Shown: positions 16,947 to 23,930 of the stretch, piece by piece
Position numbering within the stretch: the stretch's first letter is position 1
Layout: each line of letters begins with the position of its first letter
Origin: Acidobacteriota bacterium
GTDB lineage: Bacteria > Acidobacteriota > Terriglobia > Bryobacterales > Bryobacteraceae
DNA: 42,473 nucleotides
Reading direction: 5' to 3'
NCBI GenBank assembly: GCA_026394015.1
Contig: JAPKZA010000213.1
Location: 1 to 42,473, forward strand
Notes under the pieces: model-generated
Seen by the model: the letters and a program-made list of their open reading frames with translations, nothing else
Told to the model about the DNA's origin: nothing
The model's database searches: none
Position numbers and translations under genes: made by a program

Positions 16947-18239
16947 CGGTCTCGATGGTAATTGAAAGTTTGCGCGGTACGCTTGTCGCCGACGATGGAG
17001 TAGGCCTCGATTCGGTTGCCGTCGGCTGAGGCGGTGAAGTGTCCCTTCTCCGGATTGACGAAGCCGTGCGGCATCGGCAAGAAAGGCAGGTCGTCCCGCG
17101 TCCATGTGGCGGTGAGTTGCGGGGCTTCTCAATCGGGCCTGTCATCGAGCAGGCCGCTCTGCCAAATGCCGTTGATGTCGATGGGAGCGGCGGTTCCGGA
17201 AAGGCTCCCGGCAATTCGGTGAACGGTGTTCAGCGTCGTCCAGGTGACTTCACCCGTCACTGCGCCGGGCGTTCCTCTGAACTTGATCGAACCGGGCCAG
17301 TTTCTGAGCCTTGCGCAGCAACGGCCTGGCATAGGAACGTTTTGCCGCGGAGTAGGGTTGCTGCAAGATCTACCTGGGCGCAAGAAACCGGCGTCTGGAC
17401 TGCGGCTCCAACGGTTGGAGTCGGTCTTACTCCGGGATTGTGCGCCGCGGCTTTGGTTCTGGATCATTCGGATCTCTGGATCTGGAAAGATCAACCCAAA
17501 ACCGGCCGACATCGGCCCCATCCACGTATTCGCCAATGAAGTAGCGCTGCTTAGCTAAAGTGAGCGCGTGGCTGACGTTCAGGTGCGCGGAGCCCGCGTT
17601 GATCGCGGATACCTCGGTGAACCGCAAGGTGGTTCCGGAAAGGCTCCCGGCGATTCGGTGAACGGAGTTCAGCGTCGTCCAAGTGAGTTCACCCGTCACT
17701 GCGCTGGGCGTTCCACTGAACTTGATCGAACCGGGCCAGCTTCCTGAGCCTTGCGCAGCAACGGCCTAGCATAGGAAGATTCTGCCGCTGAGTAGGGTTG
17801 TCGCGAGATCGTCCTGCGCTGAAGAAACCGTGGGCGGGGCCGGTGCTCCCCTGGAAAGATCAATCGAAAATCGACCGACATCGGCCCCATCCACGTATTT
17901 GCCACTGAGGCTGCCATTGGCGAAAGTGAGCGTGTAGCTGGTGTTCAGGTGCGCGGAGCCCGCCTTGATGGCGGATACCTCGGTGAATCGCAAGGTGGTT
18001 CCGGACAGTCTCCCGGCGATTCGGTGAACGGAGTTCAGAGTGGTCCAGGTGACTTCGCCCGTAACCGCTTCGGGCGTTCCACTGAACTTAATCGTACCGG
18101 GCCAGTTCCTCGAGCCTTGCGCGTCAACAGCTACACATGGGAAAGCCTTTGCGCTGAGGAGAATTGTTGCAAGATCGTCCTGCGCGAGGGCCGCGAAAGC
18201 GGAAAGCATGAGGCATGGGATTAAGGTTCTTAATCGCAT
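16943..18239 (-). pseudogene. Broken secreted protein built of three tandem repeats
   Basis: Starts with a clean signal peptide (MRLRTLIPCLMLSAFAALAQ) behind a perfect AGGAGG. Repeat 1 (about residues 21-142) is intact: DDLATILLSAKAFPC, GTPEAVTGEVTWTTLNSVHR, LSGTTLRFTEVSAIKAGSAH, KYVDGADVGRFSIDLS. Repeat 2 begins at 17813 and is stopped by TAG at 17766-17768 in the same frame, then reads on through WTTLNSVHR and YVDGADVGRFWVDLS. Repeat 3 begins near 17374 in another frame and, one missing base later, returns as WPGSIKF and VTWTTLNTVHR. A TGA at 17129-17131 precedes a unique C-terminus (QLTATWTRDDLPFLPMPHGF ... FNYHRDR) ending at 16943. I do not recognise the repeat as a named domain. The gene cannot give a full product as written; only repeat 1 could be secreted. 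Confidence 0.75.
17190..18179 (-). repeat. Three direct tandem coding repeats inside the secreted-protein remnant
   Basis: The same segment recurs with its anchor GGTTCCGGA (plus-strand reading) at about 17997, 17631 and 17192. Units 1 and 2 are 366 bp (122 codons) apart; units 2 and 3 are 439 bp apart because about 73 bases of unrelated linker have entered. Unit 3 is complete only up to the LSGT motif. Similarity between units 2 and 3 is higher by eye than either with unit 1, suggesting two duplication steps. Confidence 0.8.
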
Positions 18240-18244
18240 AATGT

Positions 18245-18250
18245 CCTCCT
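18245..18250 (-). promoter_or_regulatory. Perfect Shine-Dalgarno AGGAGG for the triple-repeat gene
   Basis: On the minus strand AGGAGG is followed by five bases and the ATG at 18239. An intact, strong ribosome binding site before a broken gene suggests either recent damage or continued expression of the first repeat. Confidence 0.8.
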
Positions 18251-18316
18251 AGTTGGGAACCTGTCACATTTCGTCGTGCGAGGTGGGATGCGGGCGATTT
18301 AGGATAATCTACAGGC

Positions 18317-18688
18317 ATGGATCCGATCGACCAACAGCGGCTGAGCATGCGGGTGGAAAAGCTTGGACTAGACCAAGTGGGCCGACACATATTTCTTTGC
18401 GCGGACCAGACGAAGGCCGTTTGCTGCTCGACGGAGGAAGGCCTGCGGGCCTGGGAGTTTCTGAAATCCCGGGTGGCAGAGCTGGGCTTGATGACGGCGC
18501 GGCCCTGCGTATTCCGTACGAAGGCTAACTGTCTGCGGGTCTGTGAGCAGGGCCCGATTGCTGTCGTCTATCCGGACGGCGTCTGGTATCATCACGCCAC
18601 ACCGGAAGTGCTCGAGCGGATCATCCAAGAGCATCTCATCGGGGGCGCGCCGGTGAAGGAGTTCGTTATGTTGCGTGGGGTTGAATAA
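18317..18688 (+). CDS. Thioredoxin-like [2Fe-2S] ferredoxin domain protein
   Basis: A 123-residue cytosolic protein of the (2Fe-2S) ferredoxin domain family with a thioredoxin-like fold. The conserved pattern is [14 protein letters not shown] (Cys 28, 36, 37), then [14 protein letters not shown] (Cys 72, 76), [11 protein letters not shown] and the closing [13 protein letters not shown]. All four usual cluster ligands appear present, plus an extra Cys 64. Family members pass single electrons; partners are unknown here. The start at the ATG of MDPIDQQRL suits the family length. The next ATG overlaps its stop (TAATG), so the downstream membrane protein is probably translationally coupled. The gene is divergent from the triple-repeat gene across 77 bp. 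Confidence 0.88.
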   Translation: MDPIDQQRLSMRVEKLGLDQVGRHIFLCADQTKAVCCSTEEGLRAWEFLKSRVAELGLMTARPCVFRTKANCLRVCEQGPIAVVYPDGVWYHHATPEVLERIIQEHLIGGAPVKEFVMLRGVE

Positions 18689-18885
18689 TGCGCCAGTGGG
18701 CCTGGGGCTTGATGCTGGCAGCCGTTGCGTTGGGTTCGTTCTTCTACTGGGGAGCGTTTACCCTGGCGGGGAACCGCCGCTTTGACGAGATGGATGGGAT
18801 CATCCCGTATGCGGCTGGACTCTTAGCGGTCATCCTCGCCTTGGTCGCGGCCGTTCTCTTTCTGATCGCCTGGAAACGCGGCTAG
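18688..18885 (+). CDS. Small two-helix membrane protein
   Basis: A 65-residue protein made of two hydrophobic helices (about 4-27 and 41-62) joined by a short polar loop (NRRFDEMDGIIPY) and ending in KRG. I do not recognise a family. Overlap of its ATG with the ferredoxin stop supports it being real. It could be a small partner of the ferredoxin-like protein or an unrelated lineage-specific membrane protein. Its TAG interlocks with the stop of the convergent FGE-like gene. Confidence 0.65.
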   Translation: MRQWAWGLMLAAVALGSFFYWGAFTLAGNRRFDEMDGIIPYAAGLLAVILALVAAVLFLIAWKRG

Positions 18886-19376
18886 CGGGCACACCGAAAT
18901 CCGACCCCACTGCAACCGCGGATCGGCGTGAACTGGTGTGTTGTTTTGCCGGGGTGGCCGCCGTCCGCAGTCTCCAGCCAACTGCCGCCGCAGAGCACCT
19001 TGATCGGGATCTCGAAAATCTTTTTGCCGTCAATCCACCGAAAGACCCACCCTTGGTCGGAACTCGTGTCCCAGTCGGTGGACGTCCACTCCCACACTTT
19101 TCCCATGCCAGCGAGGCTAGTGGCGGCCTGCCATTCCACCAACGTCGGCAGACGCGCGTTGCGCCACGCAGCGTAGGCCACCGCGCCGTACCAGGTAACC
19201 TGCCCGGCCGGATGGTCAGCGACGGCGGGATCCGCAAAGCGGTGATCGGCCTCGTAAAGCTTCTTGTCGCTCCGCGGCGCCGTGGCGACGAACTGCAAGT
19301 ACTCGGCGTTCGTGACCGGGTGACGGTCGATCCAAAACCCGCCGTCCGGGATCCAAATCATGTCTTCTGGCGGCAT
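18882..19376 (-). CDS. Formylglycine-generating-enzyme-fold protein lacking the catalytic cysteines
   Basis: A 164-residue protein of the SUMF1/FGE-sulfatase fold: MIWIPDGGF, IDRHPVTNAEYLQFV, VTWYGAVAYAAW, ARLPTLVEWQAA, VWEWTSTDWD, LCGGSWLE and the terminal VGFRCAR. It is unusually short. The glycine-rich opening runs straight into the DRHPVTN strand without the usual 'MGS' segment. After GGSW (130-133) it reads LETADGG where true formylglycine-generating enzymes have the copper-binding Cys pair, so sulfatase activation is unlikely. No signal peptide is visible. Related proteins include EgtB/PvdO-type domains and structural FGE folds; the role here is unknown. It starts 2 bp after the sialidase stop, so it is cotranscribed with and possibly linked to it. 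Confidence 0.82.
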   Translation of the reverse strand: MPPEDMIWIPDGGFWIDRHPVTNAEYLQFVATAPRSDKKLYEADHRFADPAVADHPAGQVTWYGAVAYAAWRNARLPTLVEWQAATSLAGMGKVWEWTSTDWDTSSDQGWVFRWIDGKKIFEIPIKVLCGGSWLETADGGHPGKTTHQFTPIRGCSGVGFRCAR

Positions 19377-19378
19377 GG

Positions 19379-20494
19379 CTAACGAGCGTCAAGAAAGGCA
19401 CGGTTGCAGCGAGTGAATGTAATGGTTTGATACGGCTCGGTGGAGCCGCGCTCCCACAGCAAGCCGATCGTGGAATCGGCCAGCATGGCGAGATCCGAAT
19501 AAGCCGCGAACCCGCCGTAGAGCACCCGCTCGTGGGCCCAGGTCTGCCCTTCATCGTGGCTTACGCGGATCACCAGATTCTGCCGATTCGCGAGCGTCGG
19601 GCCGGTCCAGAGCAGCAGCTTGTCAAAGCGCTCAATTGCGGTCGCAACAGCGGAGACGGCCAGGCCGACCCGAGGCCGAAGCCACGTCTGGCCGCCGTCG
19701 GCGCTCGTCAAAAACCACCGATGATCGCCGTTGTTCTGGCGCGCGTCCATCAGGATGTTGCCGTCGGCGAGTTCCACCAACTGATTCTCGTTCGTCAATG
19801 CCGGGGCCAACGCGCCCCGCTTCCAGGTCTGACCATGATCGTCGCTATAGATGACGTAAGCCCGCATCAAGCCGATCGTGCCGGTGAAGCTGCCGACGGT
19901 GCCTTGCACCGCGAACAGATCGGTCTTCATCGAAGCCGGCAACAGGAGGCGACCGGACTTCGCTTGAATCGCCCCGCCCGGGCCCAGGAACATCGCGCCC
20001 CAATGTTCGTACTCGCGGCTGTCTCTGGTCAGGTCACGGGGCGCTGACCAAGTCGCGCCGTGGTCGTCGCTGGTGCGTGCCCACATCTGATTGTTCGCCG
20101 TGCCGGGTTGCGATTTATCGGTGCCGAAGCCGGGTTGCCAACGGTTATAAAAGATCCAGATGCGACCGCTCGATCGGTCGAGCAAGGGAGTCGGGTTCGA
20201 GGCCGACCACTTCTCGCCTGGGTCGTCGACTCGTTGCAGCGGAGACCACGTGCGGCCCTGGTCCGAAGAGCGCGAGAGAACTAGGTCGATGTCGCCGTTG
20301 CCGGGATCGCCCCTGTTATCGCGCCGCGCCTCCGCGAAGGCCAGCAGCGAGCCGTTGGCGGCCGTCAGCAGCGCCGGAATGCGATAGGAATGGTAGCCGC
20401 CCACGCCAGCGCGGAAGACGTCCACGTGCGTGAGAAGCGGTTGGGCCAGGGCCGGAAGGCAAGCGCAAACCAAGCAGAGCAAGCGGAGCGACAT
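19379..20494 (-). CDS. Secreted sialidase (exo-alpha-sialidase, BNR repeats)
   Basis: A 371-residue six-bladed propeller sialidase of the GH33 type, which would release terminal sialic acids. The signal peptide is MSLRLLCLVCACLPALAQ. Visible features are the first Arg of the triad in HSYRIPAL (R38), LAFAEARRDNRGDPGNGDID (acidic active-site region with Asp near 63-70), and five Asp-box motifs: SSDQGRTW, SDDHGATW, SDDHGQTW, SADGGQTW and SHDEGQTW. Length fits a single catalytic domain without a lectin module. It follows the 94-residue gene by 6 bp and the TonB receptor gene upstream. It is followed by the FGE-like gene 2 bp later, giving a receptor-to-hydrolase order like a glycan-utilisation operon. 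Some relatives act on other sugar acids, so the substrate is likely but not certain. Confidence 0.88.
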   Translation of the reverse strand: MSLRLLCLVCACLPALAQPLLTHVDVFRAGVGGYHSYRIPALLTAANGSLLAFAEARRDNRGDPGNGDIDLVLSRSSDQGRTWSPLQRVDDPGEKWSASNPTPLLDRSSGRIWIFYNRWQPGFGTDKSQPGTANNQMWARTSDDHGATWSAPRDLTRDSREYEHWGAMFLGPGGAIQAKSGRLLLPASMKTDLFAVQGTVGSFTGTIGLMRAYVIYSDDHGQTWKRGALAPALTNENQLVELADGNILMDARQNNGDHRWFLTSADGGQTWLRPRVGLAVSAVATAIERFDKLLLWTGPTLANRQNLVIRVSHDEGQTWAHERVLYGGFAAYSDLAMLADSTIGLLWERGSTEPYQTITFTRCNRAFLDAR

Positions 20495-20500
20495 GATAAG

Positions 20501-20785
20501 TTACTCGCCTTCGTACGGGAATCGCCGGATCGCCCCCATACATTCCGACAGCGCCTTCAGCAGCGTGCTGCCCCAGCCGGTCGGGGTGTACGGCATCGTG
20601 TGCTGATTGGTCTGCTTGTCCGCCTCGGCATAGAACTTCATCGCCGGATCCGGCGGCATAACGAACTCTTTGACGGAGATTCGAAACTCAATCTCCCGGT
20701 CGCCCTGAACCTTCGTGAGGGAAAACTGATGAACGAGCGCGAATTTCTCCGCCTTATCTGCATGAGCGAATTGCCATTCCGACAA
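20501..20785 (-). CDS. Uncharacterised 94-residue protein between receptor and sialidase
   Basis: The 94-residue frame begins at a TTG (SEWQFAHADKAEKFALV) supported by AGGAG six bases upstream. No signal peptide or membrane helix is seen, so it is probably cytosolic. It is mixed alpha/beta, with a strand-rich middle (EIEFRISVKEFVMPP) and a tail TGWGSTLLKALSECMG then FPYEG. I do not recognise the family. It lies 43 bp after the TonB receptor and 6 bp before the sialidase, so it is most likely part of the same transcript. Confidence 0.7.
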   Translation of the reverse strand: MSEWQFAHADKAEKFALVHQFSLTKVQGDREIEFRISVKEFVMPPDPAMKFYAEADKQTNQHTMPYTPTGWGSTLLKALSECMGAIRRFPYEGE

Positions 20786-20791
20786 GCTAGT

Positions 20792-20796
20792 CTCCT
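20792..20796 (-). promoter_or_regulatory. Shine-Dalgarno AGGAG supporting a TTG start
   Basis: On the minus strand AGGAG is followed by six bases and TTG at 20785. It supports the 94-residue gene as real despite its rare start codon. Confidence 0.6.
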
Positions 20797-20828
20797 AGAG
20801 TTTGAATCTAGTTGAGTTTAGCGCAAGG

Positions 20829-23801
20829 CTAGAAGCGGACGCGAACACCGAGTTGCATTTGACGAGGGCCGCCGAAGCGGTCCGTGCCCGGGGCGAAGGT
20901 CGGGATCAGCGCCGTGTTGTTGGCGAAGGAAAGGCCGGTGTTGGCGTTGATCGTAGCGGTGGGTCTACCAAACGTCGTTTCTCCGTCGCCATTGAACGCT
21001 TTGTTGGTGGAGCGCGTGATGTTGAACGCCTCGGCGGAGAAGGTGAGCTGCATGCGCTCTCCGAGCTTGAACTCCTTGAGCAAGCGAAGATCCCAACTCA
21101 GGAAACCGGGCTGCCGGAAGGCATCGCGCGCGGCCACCTGACCGTTGATCACCGGACGGTCGTTCACGGTGTTGCCGTCGTTTTGCGTATCCACGCCGAC
21201 CACCGGCTTTACGATGACACCGGTTCGGGCGAAGAACAATGTGCTGACCGTGAAGCCATGACCAATGTCATAGAGCATGTTCAGATTGCCGTTATGGCGA
21301 ATGTCGTTCTTGGCGAAAGAAGCGTCGCGGGTCAGGTTAAACGTATCGAGCGTCGTCTGCCGATTGAAGTCGCGTTCGTTCGAATCGTCGTCGTGATTGA
21401 ACGCGTAGGTGTAGTTCACTCCGAACTGGACCCGCCGGCTCATGCGCCGTTGCAAGCTCAGTTGCAGGCCGTCGTAGCGGGAGTGCGCCACGGATTTGTT
21501 TTCGTTGATCTGGCCAATGGTCGGGTCCGGGCGAGCGATGCTCGCCGTCAGCGTGCGACCGGTGGAATCGACAAAGACGGGCAGACCGGTGACGGCGTTG
21601 AAGCTGGACGGATAAACCAGATTGCGGCTCGCATCGAAGGTGGGATAGACGGGAAGCCCGTTCGGCAGCGTCCGGGTAGGGAAGAGGTTCGAGTCGTAGC
21701 GGCGCTGCAGATTCCACGTCGAGCTGCGCGTATACCCGATCGTAATTTTTGTGTCACGGGTAATCTGCTGCTCCAGGGCAACGGCGATCTGACCCGAGCG
21801 AGGATTCCGGAAGGAGGGATCGAACGCGTAGATGCTGTTGATCGGCGTCCTGATTCCCGTCGGGAGCGACGTGAACGGGTTCGGGACCTTCAGGAAGTTC
21901 AAGATCGAGGCGTCTGTGCCGCTATCGAGGATCAGGGTGTTCAGCCCGTTGTCGGTGAAGATGCGCGACGTCAGGTAGCCCGGCGTGCGCGCCGTGAACA
22001 GACCCGACGAGATGCGAATGACGGACCGGCCGCGCCCGTCCACGTTCCACGCCAGCCCGACCCGGGGCTGAAACATCTTCACGTCGTTTGGGATCTGGCC
22101 GGTGATCGGGTACTTCGGGTTGGGCGTCGTGGGCTGCGGGTTAAGTTGAGCCTCGTAGCGGAGGCCGGCGGTCAGGGTCAGGCTCGGCCGGAGACGGAAA
22201 GTGTCCGTAATAAAGCCCGCATAATCCTGCTGTTTTCCCTTGTAGCGACCCTGCGTTCCGTTGGCCGCGATCGACTGCTGATAGCGAGAGACCTTCGTAT
22301 TATTGCCGCCCACCGCCGCCAAGTAATCGGCGAGCGTGTTGAACGTATACGCCCCGCCGTAGTTCGTCTCGCGTTGCTGCTCCTGCGGGCTGATGTTGGC
22401 GTCCACCCCAACTTTGATCGTGTGGCGGCCGGCGTTCCAAGTCAGATTATCGATGAACTGAATCCGCGTTGCGTTGTAAATGTAAGTGCCGTTCTTGCTC
22501 CCGCCGAGCGTACCGAAGTCGTTGATGACGACCTCCGCCAGCGTGCTGTTCGGCGCTTGCGTGCGATTGTCATAGGCGTATTGAAACCGGAAATCATGGA
22601 GCAGGCTCGGGGACAGGACGGTGGTGAGAGCACCCTTGATGCCTTGGCTCGCCCGGTCCAGAATGGTGTTGTTGGTCGAAGCGGCCGAGGTCTGGCCGCT
22701 CACCCCACCGAAGTTCAGGCCGTGTTGGGCGGCATAGGTATACTGCACGTTCAGCGTCGTGGCCGGGCTCATTTGATAATCGAGCCGACCGAAAGCAACC
22801 AGCGGATTGTTCTTCTGGTTGAAGGTTCCCTCTTGACTCTTAATGTCCGCCGGGACGGCGATGTTGCCCGAAGGGGTATTGAACTTAACCGTATAAGGGA
22901 TCGTCAGCAGGTTCTTTTCGACCGCCGCAAAAAAGAAGAGCTTGTCGGTGCGGATCGGCCCTCCGGCCGAGAACCCGAGCTGATGTTGCGAGTTGTTGCT
23001 CGCGTCGTTGTTGAACGCGTCCTTCGACGTCAGGGATCCATTCCGATTGGCGTAAAACCCTTCGCCGTGATAGTTGTTCGTTCCCGACTTTGTAACCACA
23101 TTCACGTACCCGGAGTTCGTCCGACCGACTTCCGCGGATGCACCGTCGCGAACCACCTGGAACTCGCGCACAGCGAGTTGCGGGAAGAAGTAAGCCGATT
23201 CCTGCGGGCCTCCGCCTCGCTGGCCGCCTTGCAACGAATCGTTAAAATCCACCCCGTCCACCGAAATGTTCGAGTTGATGGATCGTTGGCCGTTAACAAC
23301 AATGCCGTTGCGGTTGCCTTCCTGCATCACCCCGGGGGTGAGCTGGATGAACTCGGCGAAGTTCCGGCCGCGAATCGGAAGTCGTTCAATCGCCCGTTCG
23401 CCAATCGTCGTGCTGTTGCTCGTGTCCGCGCGGTTGACGATCTCAGTGGCGGCATCGACCGTAATCGCCGTGGATACGGATTCAATCTGCAGAGCAATTT
23501 GGAGCGTCGCCGTTTGGCCCACCGTCAATTCGAGATTCTTCGCGCGGTAAGCAGCGAAGCCGGGGGCTTGGGCTTCGATTGAATAGCTGCCGACGGGGAG
23601 GGCGCTGAGGCGGAATTTGCCATCGCCTTGGGAAGTCGCTCGCCGTGTGGCACCGGTCTGGGAGCTTTTCAACAGGAGCGTGGCTCCCTCAACGGCCTTT
23701 CCTGTGGGGTCGACGATCGTCCCTTCGCAGGAGGCGCGACCGGACTCGGACTGACCAAATAGCGCCGTCGCGAAAAGACTCAAAAGAACGCAGGTTTTCA
23801 T
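20829..23801 (-). CDS. Oar-like TonB-dependent receptor with carboxypeptidase-regulatory domain
   Basis: A 990-residue outer-membrane protein with signal MKTCVLLSLFATALFG. An N-terminal carboxypeptidase-regulatory-like domain (about 22-115: GTIVDPTGKAVEGATLLLKS, LPVGSYSIEAQAPGFA) is followed by a plug-like region (IERLPIRGRNFAEFIQLTPG, VNGQRSINSNISVDGVDFND, FQVVRDGASAEVGRTNSGYV). The rest is a long beta-barrel ending MQLGVRVRF with a terminal aromatic, as expected for BAM-inserted barrels. Acidobacteriota carry many such Oar-like receptors; ligands are mostly unknown. It heads a minus-strand group with the 94-residue protein, sialidase and FGE-like gene, so uptake of a sialylated glycan or of released sialic acid is a reasonable inference. 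It is divergent from the hydrolase fusion gene across about 130 bp. Confidence 0.88.
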   Translation of the reverse strand: MKTCVLLSLFATALFGQSESGRASCEGTIVDPTGKAVEGATLLLKSSQTGATRRATSQGDGKFRLSALPVGSYSIEAQAPGFAAYRAKNLELTVGQTATLQIALQIESVSTAITVDAATEIVNRADTSNSTTIGERAIERLPIRGRNFAEFIQLTPGVMQEGNRNGIVVNGQRSINSNISVDGVDFNDSLQGGQRGGGPQESAYFFPQLAVREFQVVRDGASAEVGRTNSGYVNVVTKSGTNNYHGEGFYANRNGSLTSKDAFNNDASNNSQHQLGFSAGGPIRTDKLFFFAAVEKNLLTIPYTVKFNTPSGNIAVPADIKSQEGTFNQKNNPLVAFGRLDYQMSPATTLNVQYTYAAQHGLNFGGVSGQTSAASTNNTILDRASQGIKGALTTVLSPSLLHDFRFQYAYDNRTQAPNSTLAEVVINDFGTLGGSKNGTYIYNATRIQFIDNLTWNAGRHTIKVGVDANISPQEQQRETNYGGAYTFNTLADYLAAVGGNNTKVSRYQQSIAANGTQGRYKGKQQDYAGFITDTFRLRPSLTLTAGLRYEAQLNPQPTTPNPKYPITGQIPNDVKMFQPRVGLAWNVDGRGRSVIRISSGLFTARTPGYLTSRIFTDNGLNTLILDSGTDASILNFLKVPNPFTSLPTGIRTPINSIYAFDPSFRNPRSGQIAVALEQQITRDTKITIGYTRSSTWNLQRRYDSNLFPTRTLPNGLPVYPTFDASRNLVYPSSFNAVTGLPVFVDSTGRTLTASIARPDPTIGQINENKSVAHSRYDGLQLSLQRRMSRRVQFGVNYTYAFNHDDDSNERDFNRQTTLDTFNLTRDASFAKNDIRHNGNLNMLYDIGHGFTVSTLFFARTGVIVKPVVGVDTQNDGNTVNDRPVINGQVAARDAFRQPGFLSWDLRLLKEFKLGERMQLTFSAEAFNITRSTNKAFNGDGETTFGRPTATINANTGLSFANNTALIPTFAPGTDRFGGPRQMQLGVRVRF

Positions 23802-23815
23802 AAAGATCGGATCCT

Positions 23816-23830
23816 AACACCGCTAGTGTT
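23816..23830. promoter_or_regulatory. Short inverted repeat upstream of the receptor gene
   Basis: AACAC-CGCTA-GTGTT lies 15-29 bases upstream of the receptor start in the divergent interval 23802-23930. A five-base stem is weak and chance is possible, but the position between ribosome binding site and promoter would suit an operator or a leader hairpin. Confidence 0.2.
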
Positions 23831-23930
23831 GCGAACCAAAGCGACGAACAGGTGTCGAAACGGAAACGAAGGAATGAATATTCCGTGAATGCGGATTTGG
23901 ATGTAAAGTATAGGCTGAACCGAGAGAACA

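Noticed and set aside
17190-18179. CRISPR-like or non-coding repeat array
   Set aside because: The unit is long (366 bp), codes for a protein domain with synonymous-looking differences, and there are no short spacers.
18882-19376. Formylglycine-generating enzyme that would activate the sulfatase at 8411
   Set aside because: The copper-binding cysteine pair after GGSW is missing and the protein is too short.
20802-23582. 926-codon plus-strand frame opposite the first TonB receptor
   Set aside because: Antisense shadow; the minus strand shows a signal peptide, regulatory-like domain, plug and barrel end.
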